Shown: positions 1 to 8,891, numbered from the stretch's first letter. The stretch is DNA of 64,000 bases from CAZPXZ01 sp965221505 (GCA_965221505.1 CBDCSI010000002.1:496001-560000); one strand, 5' to 3'. The notes: a model not told the origin generated them from the sequence alone. Made by a program: numbers and translations.

Positions 1-130
1 GATCGAGGGGGTCGAGACCACGACTGGCCTGCATCGGGCGCTCCTGTCGGACGGCGACATACGGAGCGCCCGCTTTCACACGGAGTTTCTGGAGCAGTGG
101 CTCGAACGCGAGGCGCAACGCCTGCAGTAA
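1..130 (+). CDS. Biotin carboxylase (AccC-like), C-terminal 42 residues
   Basis: Partial gene cut by the window edge; the frame starts at base 2 and ends in TAA at 128-130. The residues include GVETTTGLHRALL and FHTEFLEQWLE, the usual end of the biotin carboxylase subunit of acetyl-CoA carboxylase and related biotin-dependent carboxylases. It lies 19 bp before pxpB on the same strand, so it probably belongs to the 5-oxoprolinase operon, where accB/accC-like genes are often found. Whether it is the housekeeping AccC or a cluster-specific copy cannot be decided from this fragment. Confidence 0.65.
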   Translation, partial: IEGVETTTGLHRALLSDGDIRSARFHTEFLEQWLEREAQRLQ

Positions 131-149
131 TGCCGGGAGGTAACACCGC

Positions 150-1025
150 ATGACCGCACGATATTCGTTTGGCGGGGACGATCACATCTTCGTCGAGGTG
201 GCCGAGGAGATGTCGCTCGAAGCGTTCTTTCGAAGTCTCTCCATCACCCATGCGGTCCGCGAGAGCCGAATCGCTGGGGTGACCGAGATTTGCCCGGCCA
301 ACGCGTCGTACCAGATCAAGTTCGACCCGGATCGGATCCGACCCGACGACCTGCTTGCCGAACTCAAGAAGCTCGAGGCGGGCGCGGAGGATGCGGAAGC
401 GGTCCTCGATACCCGGATCGTCGAGGTTCCGGTCTTCTACAACGACCCGTGGACCCACGAGACCCTGATGCGCTTTCGCGACCGACACCAGGATCCCGAC
501 GCCACCGACCTCGAATACGCCGCCCGGATCAACGGCTTCGATTCCGTCGACGCGTTCGTTCGGGCGCATTCCGGCGCGCCGTGGTTCGTGAGCATGGTCG
601 GGTTCGTCGCCGGCCTGCCGTTCATGTTCCAGATGGCAGAGCGAAAGCGACAGATCGAAGTGCCGAAGTACCTGCGTCCGCGAACGGACACCCCCAAGCT
701 GACGGTCGGCTACGGCGGGTGCTTCGCCTGCATCTACTCGGTTCGCGGCGCGGGCGGATACCAGATGTTCGGCATCACGCCCATGCCGATCTTCGACCCG
801 AAGCAGGAAATCAGCTACCTGAGCGACTTCATGGTCTTCTTCAAGCCGGGGGACATCGTGAAATTCCGGCCCATCGATCGCGCCGCATACGACGAGGACG
901 TCGCCCGGGTCGAAGCCGGAAAGTTCGAGCCGAGGGTTCGCGACTTTCGCTTCTCGCTCGACGAGTTCGACGGCGACGTCGACGGATACAACGCCAGGAT
1001 CGGGGAGACGCTCCATGCAGATTAA
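150..1025 (+). CDS. pxpB: 5-oxoprolinase subunit B (PxpB/KipI, allophanate hydrolase subunit 1 family)
   Basis: 291 residues, cytoplasmic. With PxpA and PxpC this family forms the ATP-dependent prokaryotic 5-oxoprolinase, which opens the toxic by-product 5-oxoproline to glutamate; KipI and urea amidolyase subunits share the fold. The AHS1 signature is visible: FVSMVGFVAGLPFMF, then KYLRPRTDTPKLTVGYGG and GGYQMFGITPMPIFDP near residues 145-215. Start ATG 150 follows GGGAGG by 9 nt. It overlaps pxpC by 11 nt, so the two are translationally coupled. pxpA is not in the window. A relative such as an allophanate hydrolase subunit is the alternative. Confidence 0.8.
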   Translation: MTARYSFGGDDHIFVEVAEEMSLEAFFRSLSITHAVRESRIAGVTEICPANASYQIKFDPDRIRPDDLLAELKKLEAGAEDAEAVLDTRIVEVPVFYNDPWTHETLMRFRDRHQDPDATDLEYAARINGFDSVDAFVRAHSGAPWFVSMVGFVAGLPFMFQMAERKRQIEVPKYLRPRTDTPKLTVGYGGCFACIYSVRGAGGYQMFGITPMPIFDPKQEISYLSDFMVFFKPGDIVKFRPIDRAAYDEDVARVEAGKFEPRVRDFRFSLDEFDGDVDGYNARIGETLHAD

Positions 1026-2028
1026 GGTTTTGGCGCCCGGGCTGGCGACCTCCGTTCAGGATCTCGGCCGCCCCGGCTACTACCATCTCGGCATCCCGAT
1101 TTCGGGCGGCATGGACCGGTTCGCCCTGCGCGCGGCCAATCTCCTGGTCGGAAACGACGAAGGCGCCGCAGTCCTGGAGACGGTCTTCATGGGGCCCGAA
1201 CTGGAGTTCGCGAGGGACAGCATGGTCGCCGTCACCGGCGCCGAGTTGCCTCCGAAGGTGGACGGGGAGCCCCGCGAGACCTGGTCGTCCTTCGTCGTCG
1301 AGGCGGGCCAGACCCTCAGCTTCGACTTCCTGAAGGCCGGCGCCCGCGCCTATGTCGCCGTGGCCGGCGGCATCGACGTTCCCCTCGCGCTCGGCAGCCG
1401 CTCGACCTACACGCTCGGCGCGCTCGGCGGGCACGAAGGCCGGAACCTCCAGGCGGGAGACCGGCTCGCCGTCGGGACCGCACCCCGCCGCGTGAAGGTC
1501 GGCCGCACGGTCCCCGAACGTCTTCGCCGCCAGCCCGGCACGCCGGCCGAACTCCGCGTCATGCCCGGACTGTACTGGCATCGGGTCACGGAGGACGCCG
1601 GACGGAGATTTTTCGAGGACACGTGGAAGGTGGCGCCGGAGGCCGACCGGATCGGGTATCGGTTCCGGGGCGGGCGGGCGCTCGAATTCGTCGAGCGGAA
1701 ACAGCCCTTCGGCGCCGGCTCGGATCCGTCCAACATCGTGGACAGCTGCTATCCCTACGGATCGATCCAGGTGCCCGGCGGGACGGAGCCCATCATCCTG
1801 CACCGAGACGCGGTCTCCGGCGGCGGCTACTTCATGATCGGCACGGTGATTTCCGCGGACATGGACCTTATCGGGCAGTTGCAACCGAACGTTCCGACTC
1901 GCTTTCGGCAGGTGGATATGGACGGCGCGCTGAAGGCGCGCGCGGAACGGGCGGCCGCGCTTGGCGCTCTCCGGGACGCGCTCGGCCCGTCGCCGTCCGA
2001 GGGAGCGGTTGCCGTCATCGCGGTTTGA
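1015..2028 (+). CDS. pxpC: 5-oxoprolinase subunit C (PxpC, biotin-dependent carboxyltransferase family)
   Basis: 337 residues, AHS2/KipA family, partner of PxpB in 5-oxoproline hydrolysis. It opens with the family hallmark VLAPGLATSVQDLGRPGYYHLG, followed by SGGMDRFALRAANLLVGN and, near residue 118, AGGIDVPLALGSRSTYTLGALGG. The C-terminal part contains ILHRDAVSGGGYFMIGTVISAD, close to the family's GQTVGGYP-type segment. Length is normal. Start ATG 1015 lies inside the end of pxpB. The gene is followed by 150 bp without features and then by the convergent recQ. Confidence 0.8.
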   Translation: MQIKVLAPGLATSVQDLGRPGYYHLGIPISGGMDRFALRAANLLVGNDEGAAVLETVFMGPELEFARDSMVAVTGAELPPKVDGEPRETWSSFVVEAGQTLSFDFLKAGARAYVAVAGGIDVPLALGSRSTYTLGALGGHEGRNLQAGDRLAVGTAPRRVKVGRTVPERLRRQPGTPAELRVMPGLYWHRVTEDAGRRFFEDTWKVAPEADRIGYRFRGGRALEFVERKQPFGAGSDPSNIVDSCYPYGSIQVPGGTEPIILHRDAVSGGGYFMIGTVISADMDLIGQLQPNVPTRFRQVDMDGALKARAERAAALGALRDALGPSPSEGAVAVIAV

Positions 2029-2178
2029 GGTCCGCGTGCGGGCGGCGTACGCCCGTGTTTCGCGAAACGAGCGTCGACGTGGGTTGTCGTCCCCAGTTGC
2101 GCAGGGTCGCGCAGGGTGCGAGGCGCCGTCTGCGCAAAGCCGGCGGTAGCGCAGACGCGAGGCGGCGAATTCCCGCGT

Positions 2179-4104
2179 TCAGGGGGAACCCGGCTGCGCG
2201 GGGTTGATCGCGGCCAGAAACGGCTCGGCGAACCGCTCCAGCTTGGCGGCCCCGACGCCGTCCACTTCGGCAAACTCCGCCCGCGTCGTGGGCCGGCGTC
2301 GAACCATGTCGATCAGCGTCCGGTCGTGAAAAATGACGTAGGCCGGCACGCCGCGCCGCTTCGCCGTTTCCAGCCGGAGCGCCTTGAGTGCCGCGAACAG
2401 GGTCTCGTCGTCTCCGGTCAGGACCGTTTCCGAAGGATCCCGACGCCTCTCGCCCGAGGGCGACACAGGGCGAACGGCCAGGGTTTCGGCGCGATATCGA
2501 AACGTCCCTTCCCCGCGCATGACCTCCAGTCCTGAAGGGTTGATGTCGAGACCCCCGTAGCCTGCGATGTCGAGCCGCAGCAGACCCGTCGCGACCATTT
2601 GTCGGATGAGGGAACGCCAGTCGTTCTTGCCGAGGTTCGCGCCCGTGCCGAACGCCGGAAGCCGATGATGGGAGAACCGGACGATCTTCTCGGTTTCGCT
2701 GCCTCGCAGTATGTCGATCACGTGCGCCGAGCCAAACCGGCGGCCGGAACCGTCAATGGCCAGCAGGACCTTGCGAGCCTCTTCGGTCCCGTCGCGAAAC
2801 CCGGTCGGGTCGAGGCAGACGTCGCAATTGCCGCACTCTTCCATGCGTTCGCCGAAGTAGTCCAGCAGCGCCCCGCGCCGGCATGCCGGCGATTCGCAGT
2901 AGCCCAGCAGCGCATCGAGGCGTTTGTGCTCCTGACGCTTGCGGTCGTCCCCCGCGTCTTCTTCCTCGATGAACTGCCTACGCAGTCTGATATCCGCAAG
3001 GCCGTAGAACATGTGCGCTTCGGCCGGTGCGCCGTCGCGCCCCGCGCGTCCGATTTCCTGATAGTAGGCCTCGACGGAGCCCGGCAGGTCGGTGTGACAG
3101 ACGAAGCGCACGTCTGCCTTGTCGATACCCATGCCGAACGCGATGGTGGCGACCATCACGACGCCGGAATCGGTCATGAATGCGTTCTGGTTGGCGCTGC
3201 GTTCCTCCTGCGTCATACCTGCGTGATACGGGAGTGCCCGCACGCCGTCCTCGGCCAGAATTGCGGCGGCTTCCTCCGTCTTGCGCCGGGACAGGCAGTA
3301 GACGATGCCGCTCTGGCCTTCGTGGCGGGCGACGAACTGCCGCAGCTGTTCTTTCCAGTTGCGCTTCGTCTCCACGGTGAGCCTGATGTTCGGACGGTCG
3401 AAGCCGAGCACATGCGTCTCGACCCTGCCGTCGAAGAGTTGCCGGGCGATGTCGTTGCGGGTGGTCTCGTCGGCTGTCGCGGTCATCGCGACGATCGGCA
3501 CGCCCGGAAAATGCGCAGGCAGGCGGCACAGGTCCTCGTATTCGGGCCTGAAGGCCGGTCCCCATCGAGAGATGCAGTGCGCCTCGTCGACGGCAATATG
3601 GCTGACGCGCAGTCGGGCGAGCGCCGCCAGCATGCGCTCGGTCATCAGCCGCTCCGGGGACATGTAGAGCAGCCGCGTCTCGCCGGCCGCCGCACGGCGC
3701 CAGGCCGCGACGTTTCCGGAACGGTCTCTTGCGGAGTTGATGCAGTCCGCGGCAACGCCCGCGAGCCGGAGCGCGGCAACCTGATCCTCCATCAGGGCGA
3801 TCAGCGGCGACACGACGATCGTGAGTCCGCCGACGACAAGAGCCGGAATCTGGAAGCAAAGAGACTTTCCCGAGCCGGTCGGCATGACGACCAATGCGTG
3901 CTTCCCGGCCAGAAGCGTCGCGATCGCCGCCTCCTGACCGGGACGAAACGCATCGAATCCGAAGACCTGCCGGAGGATCCGACGCGCCTCTTGCAAGCCT
4001 TCGTCCGTAGTCCGCTTCAACACCTCGGCGCCAGCCGCTCCGCCTGTGGACGCAGTCACCCGGATGGGAGGGCCGTCATGAACAATCGACCCTCCCTTCG
4101 TCAC
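2179..4104 (-). CDS. recQ: ATP-dependent DNA helicase RecQ
   Basis: 641 residues from GTG 4104. RecQ unwinds DNA 3'-5' in recombination and stalled-fork repair. Visible motifs: FRPGQE near 54, Walker A GSGKS at 77-81, DEAHCISRWG at 173-182, motif VI YYQEIGRAGRDG, the four zinc-binding cysteines (CESPAC and later CGNC), and a C-terminal HRDC-like segment (TRAEFAEVDGVGAAKL). The first 28 residues are not typical of RecQ, so GTG 4023 is a plausible later start. GTG 4104 overlaps the stop of the PIN toxin gene (GTGA), which puts recQ downstream of a toxin-antitoxin pair in one transcription unit. It converges with pxpC. Confidence 0.95.
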   Translation of the reverse strand: MTKGGSIVHDGPPIRVTASTGGAAGAEVLKRTTDEGLQEARRILRQVFGFDAFRPGQEAAIATLLAGKHALVVMPTGSGKSLCFQIPALVVGGLTIVVSPLIALMEDQVAALRLAGVAADCINSARDRSGNVAAWRRAAAGETRLLYMSPERLMTERMLAALARLRVSHIAVDEAHCISRWGPAFRPEYEDLCRLPAHFPGVPIVAMTATADETTRNDIARQLFDGRVETHVLGFDRPNIRLTVETKRNWKEQLRQFVARHEGQSGIVYCLSRRKTEEAAAILAEDGVRALPYHAGMTQEERSANQNAFMTDSGVVMVATIAFGMGIDKADVRFVCHTDLPGSVEAYYQEIGRAGRDGAPAEAHMFYGLADIRLRRQFIEEEDAGDDRKRQEHKRLDALLGYCESPACRRGALLDYFGERMEECGNCDVCLDPTGFRDGTEEARKVLLAIDGSGRRFGSAHVIDILRGSETEKIVRFSHHRLPAFGTGANLGKNDWRSLIRQMVATGLLRLDIAGYGGLDINPSGLEVMRGEGTFRYRAETLAVRPVSPSGERRRDPSETVLTGDDETLFAALKALRLETAKRRGVPAYVIFHDRTLIDMVRRRPTTRAEFAEVDGVGAAKLERFAEPFLAAINPAQPGSP

Positions 4105-4529
4105 GCAAGAGGATTTACCCAGTTCAGACCAGGGAACCGCGCCATATCCGAATCCGTCGAGTGAAGCTCGGCTTGGTACTCGATCGCCAAGGCAGCGAGA
4201 TGGGCGTCCGTGGTCAAATTACCGGCAGTGCCCGCCGCTGCGAGAAGAGAGAAAAGCAACTCGGCATGCCGTTCGCCCGGGTGAATTAGAACCGTATGCG
4301 GCAGATCCAGCCACGACTGAACGTGTGATGTAGCGTCGCGCAAATCCAAGGGGCGCTTGCAGATTCTCGGATTGGTGGAGACGCGGACAAAGCCCAGAAC
4401 CGCTATCCAAGCAAGACCAACGCTTGCCGCGCCGTTCATCAATCCCATCAACCAATCATGGGCCGCCGGGTTTTCAGGGGCGTGAGCATCATAGGCATAC
4501 ACCAGCAGATTGACGTCAGGGACGATCAT
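4101..4529 (-). CDS. vapC: PIN-domain ribonuclease toxin (VapC family)
   Basis: 142 residues. PIN toxins are Mg-dependent RNases held inactive by a cognate antitoxin. The sequence starts MIVPDVNLLVYAYD with the first acidic residue at Asp5, and carries TTDAHLAALA and STDSDMARFPGL for the later acidic cluster. It resembles the TA-system VapC subfamily of about 140 residues in which NPR and DLR motifs occur (STNPRICKRPLDL). The start overlaps the antitoxin stop by 4 nt, and the stop overlaps the recQ GTG start. Its coupling to a repair helicase is unusual. Confidence 0.85.
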   Translation of the reverse strand: MIVPDVNLLVYAYDAHAPENPAAHDWLMGLMNGAASVGLAWIAVLGFVRVSTNPRICKRPLDLRDATSHVQSWLDLPHTVLIHPGERHAELLFSLLAAAGTAGNLTTDAHLAALAIEYQAELHSTDSDMARFPGLNWVNPLA

Positions 4530-4786
4530 CGCCCGTATTTTCGGGCAAACTCTTCCACCTCCAACTCGTCGACGAGCTGATTGATCCGATCTCGATCAAT
4601 GCCCGGTTTTACGCCCAGTGGGTGGGGCTCGTACGTAAAGCGAGGGACCTTCGGCGGCTTGCTCTTCTGTCCCAGTCCGACGCGCAGTGCGTCGTTTACG
4701 ATAGTCTTCATACTGCCGCTCGTTCGGCGAATCTCGTGCCGGAGCAACTGCTCGACATCCGCGTCAAGTGTAAGCGTGGTTCTCAT
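4526..4786 (-). CDS. vapB: VapB-type antitoxin of the upstream toxin-antitoxin pair
   Basis: 86 residues from ATG 4786 (MRTTLTLDADVEQLL); an in-frame ATG at 4795 adds three residues. The N-terminal ribbon-helix-helix pattern with alternating residues (RTTLTLD) and the helix pair up to IVNDALRVGL are typical of VapB antitoxins. The acidic C-terminus (INQLVDELEVEEFARKYGR) would wrap the toxin. The -10 of a good promoter lies so close that a transcript would begin at ATG 4786, which is why that start is chosen. It overlaps vapC by 4 nt. RHH antitoxins repress their own promoter, which would suit this layout. Confidence 0.8.
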   Translation of the reverse strand: MRTTLTLDADVEQLLRHEIRRTSGSMKTIVNDALRVGLGQKSKPPKVPRFTYEPHPLGVKPGIDRDRINQLVDELEVEEFARKYGR

Positions 4787-4793
4787 GATTGGC

Positions 4794-4822
4794 ATACTGA
4801 TGTTCCAGCCGACAGAAGTCAA
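4794..4822 (-). promoter_or_regulatory. Sigma-70-like promoter of vapBC, predicted leaderless transcript
   Basis: On the minus strand TTGACT (4822-4817) is followed after exactly 17 nt by CAGTAT (4799-4794). The expected transcription start, 7-8 nt past the -10, falls on or beside the ATG at 4786, so vapB would be read from a leaderless mRNA. No ribosome binding site is visible before that ATG. Confidence 0.5.
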
Positions 4823-4944
4823 GATGCATGGTCGGTCGTCAGCAATCTGGGATCGCATGAACCGACGTCCGCGGGAATCGGACAGCCGCCGAGGGCCGGC
4901 CCGGATCGTTCGCCGCACCGCGTCCTCGTTTCCTGCGTCGTCGG

Positions 4945-5829
4945 CTACCGCGACGAGAGCCCTTCGCGAGGCGAACGAACGCGGCGAGCGCGTTCGAGCA
5001 AGCGTTCGGCACGCGTCACGATCGGCCCTTCGACCATCCTTCCGTCCACGCGCACGACGCCGATCCCGCCGCGCTCCGCTTCCCGGGCAGCGTCGACGAT
5101 TCTCTGGGCCAGCGACACTTCCTCGGAGCCCGGCGTAAAGACCCGGTTCAGGCAGGCGACCTGACCCGGATGGACTGCAAAACCGCCTTCGGAGCCGAGA
5201 TGCCGGCCGAGGGCGGCGCGCGATTCGAACCGCTCCAGGTCGTCGAGATTGTCCAGGCCCTCGGGGACGACCAGCGGAGTCAGCCCGGCCGCGCGCGCCG
5301 CCTCCGCCACCGCCAGCGCGGTTGCCGTCTGCAACTCGGCCGATGGGGTCGCCTGCATGTCGGCCAGATAGTCGCCGATGCCGAAGCCGACCCAGGACGC
5401 CCGGCCGCTGGCGCGAAGTATTTCGTCCGCGTCACGCACCCCGCGGGCGGTCTCGATCGTCAACGCAAGCCGCACCCCGCCAAGCGGCATGTCCCGCTCC
5501 GCCTCCAACTCGCCGATACAGGCGTCGAGAACCCGCACCTCCTCCGCCGACCGGCATGTGGGAACCACGATCGCGGCCACTCCGGGAACGACCGCAAATT
5601 CGAGATCCTTCAGCATCGGCCGCCAGGGCTGATTGATCCGGACCAGCACGTCCTGTCCGGCGGCGCGCAAACGCTCGACCGCCGGGGCCAGCGCAGTCCG
5701 GGCCTCGTCCTTGCGCGCGGCGACGATGCTCGCCTCCAGATCCAGGGCGATCGCGTCCGCACCGCGCTCCGCCGCCCGGGCGAGGAATCGCTCCTCGAGC
5801 ACGGGCATGAACAGGATCGATCGCCACAT
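4945..5829 (-). CDS. CitE-type CoA lyase (HpcH/HpaI aldolase superfamily)
   Basis: 294 residues from ATG 5829. The family cleaves or forms C-C bonds of citryl-, malyl-, citramalyl- or related CoA thioesters using Mg2+. Family marks: MWRSILFMPV at the start, ALDLEASIVAARKDEAR (acidic residue and conserved Lys/Arg region), VLVRINQ, ALTIETARGV (metal-binding Glu) and GIGDYLADM (metal-binding Asp). The start overlaps the stop of the CoA-transferase gene by 1 nt (TGATG), so the two act in one pathway: acid activation by CoA transfer, then lyase cleavage. The real substrate is unknown; (S)-citramalyl-CoA or malyl-CoA are reasonable guesses. It is the last gene of the operon. Confidence 0.85.
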   Translation of the reverse strand: MWRSILFMPVLEERFLARAAERGADAIALDLEASIVAARKDEARTALAPAVERLRAAGQDVLVRINQPWRPMLKDLEFAVVPGVAAIVVPTCRSAEEVRVLDACIGELEAERDMPLGGVRLALTIETARGVRDADEILRASGRASWVGFGIGDYLADMQATPSAELQTATALAVAEAARAAGLTPLVVPEGLDNLDDLERFESRAALGRHLGSEGGFAVHPGQVACLNRVFTPGSEEVSLAQRIVDAAREAERGGIGVVRVDGRMVEGPIVTRAERLLERARRVRSPREGLSSR

Positions 5830-7034
5830 CACACGATTCCCTCTTCGCGCAGCCTTGCGCGCTCCGCCGCCCCCCGCCCGAGCGACTCGAGCACGTCGTC
5901 CGTGTGTTCGCCGAGCTCCGGGGCCGGCCAGCGAATCGCCCCTGGCGTCGCGCTCAGCCGCGGGAATGGAGTATGGAGCGGCAGCCGGCCGAATTCCGGG
6001 TCGGGAAAGTCCTCGATGACGGCGCGCCCCCGAACGTATTCGTGATCGATCAGGTCCGACGGATCGCAGATCGGCCCGAGGGTGACGCCGGCCGCCTCGA
6101 AATGGTCCAGATTCTCCCGGAGCGTCCGCGCAGCAACGAACCCGCCGACGATGCGGTCGAGTTCGTCCCGGTTTCTGACCCGGTCGCGGCCGCCCCGAAA
6201 CCGCGCGTCCTCGATCAATTCCTCCCGCCCGATGGCGACGGCGACCTTCTCCCACATGGACTGCATCGACGCCGAAAGGGCGACGAATTTACCGTCAGAG
6301 CAAGGATAGACGTTGCGCGGCGCGGCGAGTTCCCCCCGATTGCCTTCGCGACGCGGCGTCTTGCCGGTCGCCCGGTAATGCGCGGCCCACGGGCCGATGA
6401 CGCTGAACAGGGGCTCGAACAGGGACAGGTCGACCACCTGCCCCCTGGCCTGACCCCTCTCTCGCGCGCGGAGCGCCGCCAGCGCGGCGCCGAATCCGGC
6501 GATTCCGGCGATCATGTCGGCCAGGGCCATGGCGGGCAAGAGCGGCGGCTTGTCCTCGAATCCGGTCATGGCCGCCAGGCCGCTCAGCGCCTCGACCAGG
6601 GTGCCGAATCCCGGCTTGTCCGAATACGGGCCGGTCTGGCCGTAGCCCGACACGCGGACGATCACCAGATCCGGTTGCGTCCGCCAAAGCTCTTCCGGTC
6701 CGAGTCCCCACTTCTCCAGCGTGCCGGGCACGAAGTTCTCGACCAGCATGTCCGAACGGGCGACCAGTTCATGGAGCAGTTTCGCGCCTTCCGGATGCCG
6801 GAAATTCAGCGTGAAGCTCTTCTTCGAGCGGGCGTATTCCTTCCACCACACGCCGCCCTCGCCGAAGCTGCGCAGGTCGTCGCCGACTCCCGGCCGCTCG
6901 ATCTTGATCACCTCGGCCCCGAAATCGGCCAGCATGTGGGTGACCATGTTGCCCGCCGCGAGCCGGGTCATGTCGGCGACGCGGATTCCGTCGAGCGGTC
7001 CGGTCGCGTCGGGCCGGAATTCGCCGTTCTGCAT
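5829..7034 (-). CDS. Class III CoA-transferase (CaiB/BaiF family)
   Basis: 401 residues from ATG 7034, the normal family length. Class III enzymes move CoA between carboxylic acids through an Asp-linked anhydride; the catalytic Asp is Asp173 in ALADMIAGIAG. Other family marks are PLDGIRVADMTRL near the N-terminus, GAEVIKIERPGVGDD, KKSFTLNFRHPEG, SDMLVENFVPGTLEKWG and VSGYGQTGPYSDKPGFG. It sits between the TRAP transporter genes upstream and a CitE-type lyase downstream, all on the minus strand, which suggests it activates the acid brought in by the transporter, probably with succinyl-CoA as donor (inference). Confidence 0.9.
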   Translation of the reverse strand: MQNGEFRPDATGPLDGIRVADMTRLAAGNMVTHMLADFGAEVIKIERPGVGDDLRSFGEGGVWWKEYARSKKSFTLNFRHPEGAKLLHELVARSDMLVENFVPGTLEKWGLGPEELWRTQPDLVIVRVSGYGQTGPYSDKPGFGTLVEALSGLAAMTGFEDKPPLLPAMALADMIAGIAGFGAALAALRARERGQARGQVVDLSLFEPLFSVIGPWAAHYRATGKTPRREGNRGELAAPRNVYPCSDGKFVALSASMQSMWEKVAVAIGREELIEDARFRGGRDRVRNRDELDRIVGGFVAARTLRENLDHFEAAGVTLGPICDPSDLIDHEYVRGRAVIEDFPDPEFGRLPLHTPFPRLSATPGAIRWPAPELGEHTDDVLESLGRGAAERARLREEGIV

Positions 7035-7063
7035 CCCCTGCCTCCCGCTTGCGACCGGCCCGT

Positions 7064-8347
7064 CTATCTCATCACCAGTTCGGGCAGCCAGACCGACAGG
7101 CTCGGCACGTACGCGACCAGTCCCAGGACGACGAGCTGGATCAGAAAGAACGGCACCATCTCCCGGATGACTTCCGTCAGCGGCGCCCTGGAGAGGTTCG
7201 TCACCATGAACAGGATGATACCGACCGGCGGGGTGAGCAAGGCCATGCCCAGGCACAGGACGAAGACCGGAGCGAAGTGCAACGGATCGATCCCGACCGC
7301 CTCCGCCGCCGGAAACAGGATCGGAACGAAGATGAAGACCATCCCCAGCGTATCCAGGGCGCAGCCGATCACCAGCAGGAACAGGATGATCAGCAGCATG
7401 ACCCAGCGAGGGTCGGTCGTGATCGCGCCGATCAGCTCGACCAGCTGAATGCCCATGCCGGTGTTGAGCACCACCCAGCTGAAGAACGACGCCGGCGCCA
7501 GGAGGATCAGCAGATTGCCGGCCCCCTGGCTGGTCGACACCAGCAACTCCCAGGTCCCCTTCCAGGACAGCTCGCGGTAGGACAGGGAAACGACAAAGGC
7601 GTAGACGCAGGCGAGCACGCCCGTCTCGGTCACCGTAACCACGCCGCCCAGGATCCCGCCGACCACGATGAACGGCATGGCCAGCGCCGGCAGGCCGGAG
7701 AACGTGGCGGCCGCGACCTCCCGCGCGGTCGACCGCCGCTCCTCTCGCGGATAGTCTCGCGCGACGCTCAGCCACAGGGACAGCCCCATCAACCCGAATC
7801 CGAGCAGCAGGCCGGGAATCGCGCCGGCGAGAAACAGCGAGCCGATCGGGACCTCCACCATCACCCCGATCACGATCATGGCGATGCTCGGCGGAATGAT
7901 GTGCCCGACGGTCGACGACGCGCCGGTCACCGCCGCCGCGTAGGCGGCCGAGTAGCCTTCCTTCTTCATGGCCGGAATCAGGACGCTGCCGATCGCCGAC
8001 GTATCCGCGACGCAGGAGCCGGATACGCCGGCGAAGAACATGCTGCCGGTCACGTTCACCATCGAAAGGCTGCCAGGCACCCGCCCGATGATCACCCGCG
8101 AAAACTCCAGCAGCCGGGCGGTCAATCCGCCCGACGTCATGATCGCGCCGGCCAGAAAGAACAGGGGAATGGCCATGAGGCCGTAATGCTCCAGCCCGAC
8201 CACCATCTGCTGGGGAAGCATGACCACCATGCCGAATTGGCCGGTCACCAGGAGGTAGAAGGCCGCCCCGATCCCCATCGCGAAGGTGACCGGCACTCCG
8301 ATCATCATCAGGGTCAGGAGCGACGCGAACAGGATCGCGATGTCCAT
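7064..8347 (-). CDS. dctM: TRAP transporter large permease DctM
   Basis: 427 residues, about 12 hydrophobic segments, inner membrane. The DctM family protein is the Na+-coupled channel of tripartite ATP-independent periplasmic transporters. Typical sequences are the start MDIAILFASLLTLMMIGVPV, GLEHYGLMAIPLFFLAGAIM, GSCVADTSAIGSVLIPAM, and AGAIPGLLLGFGLM. The end (MVTNLSRAPLTEVIREMVPF) is also classic. Start ATG 8347 is 4 nt after the dctQ stop. The next gene downstream is the CoA-transferase after a 29-nt gap. Confidence 0.95.
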   Translation of the reverse strand: MDIAILFASLLTLMMIGVPVTFAMGIGAAFYLLVTGQFGMVVMLPQQMVVGLEHYGLMAIPLFFLAGAIMTSGGLTARLLEFSRVIIGRVPGSLSMVNVTGSMFFAGVSGSCVADTSAIGSVLIPAMKKEGYSAAYAAAVTGASSTVGHIIPPSIAMIVIGVMVEVPIGSLFLAGAIPGLLLGFGLMGLSLWLSVARDYPREERRSTAREVAAATFSGLPALAMPFIVVGGILGGVVTVTETGVLACVYAFVVSLSYRELSWKGTWELLVSTSQGAGNLLILLAPASFFSWVVLNTGMGIQLVELIGAITTDPRWVMLLIILFLLVIGCALDTLGMVFIFVPILFPAAEAVGIDPLHFAPVFVLCLGMALLTPPVGIILFMVTNLSRAPLTEVIREMVPFFLIQLVVLGLVAYVPSLSVWLPELVMR

Positions 8348-8351
8348 GGCG

Positions 8352-8891
8352 TCAACCCCGCCCGTCCCGATCCGGAGCGCCGGATTCCCGGACCTGGTTC
8401 ACGAAGACCCGAACGAGCTGCAGGAACATCACGCTGCCGACGACCGGAACGACGACGAACAGGGTGTCGCGGGTGACGGGAAGCGTGTCGTAATGGGCGG
8501 AGGCTTGCCGTTCGATAATCGTGAAACTCTTGTAGATCGCCAGCAAGAGGAATGCGGCGCATCCCATCGTGATGCCCGGAATCAGGATCCGCCGGACGCC
8601 TGCGGGCAGATACAGTTCGGCGAGCTCGACCCTGACCTGGGTCCGGTCCCGCATGCCGATCGCGCCGCCGAGCCAGACCGCCCAGACGAACAGGAACAGC
8701 GAGACCGGCGTAGCCCAGACCAGCGCTTCCTCGAGCACGTAGCGGTAGAAGATCTGAAGACAGAGAACGAGGATCATCCCCACCAGGGCGAGGACGGCGA
8801 GACAATCCAGGATTCGGTCCAGCCAGCGGACGATCCGCAGCGCGAGAGCCCGCGTCTGCGGCATGGCGCGCGCTCCGTCCCGAGCGGGCAT
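8352..8891 (-). CDS. dctQ: TRAP transporter small permease DctQ
   Basis: 179 residues from ATG 8891, which has GGAGG 10 nt upstream; ATG 8864 (171 residues) is the alternative. DctQ has four transmembrane segments: VRWLDRILDCLAVLALVGMI, the segment around SLFLFVWAVWLGGAIGM, one around ILIPGITMGCAAFLLLAIYK, and FVVVPVVGSVMFLQLVRVFV. The conserved QIFYRYVLEEALVWATPVS follows the first segment. It links the binding protein and large permease. Order dctP-dctQ-dctM on the minus strand is normal. Confidence 0.9.
   Translation of the reverse strand: MPARDGARAMPQTRALALRIVRWLDRILDCLAVLALVGMILVLCLQIFYRYVLEEALVWATPVSLFLFVWAVWLGGAIGMRDRTQVRVELAELYLPAGVRRILIPGITMGCAAFLLLAIYKSFTIIERQASAHYDTLPVTRDTLFVVVPVVGSVMFLQLVRVFVNQVRESGAPDRDGRG

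Noticed and set aside
5904..7448. Plus-strand open frame of 514 codons over the CoA-transferase and TRAP genes
   Set aside because: Antisense shadow of the class III CoA-transferase and dctM; no start signal and no family resemblance.
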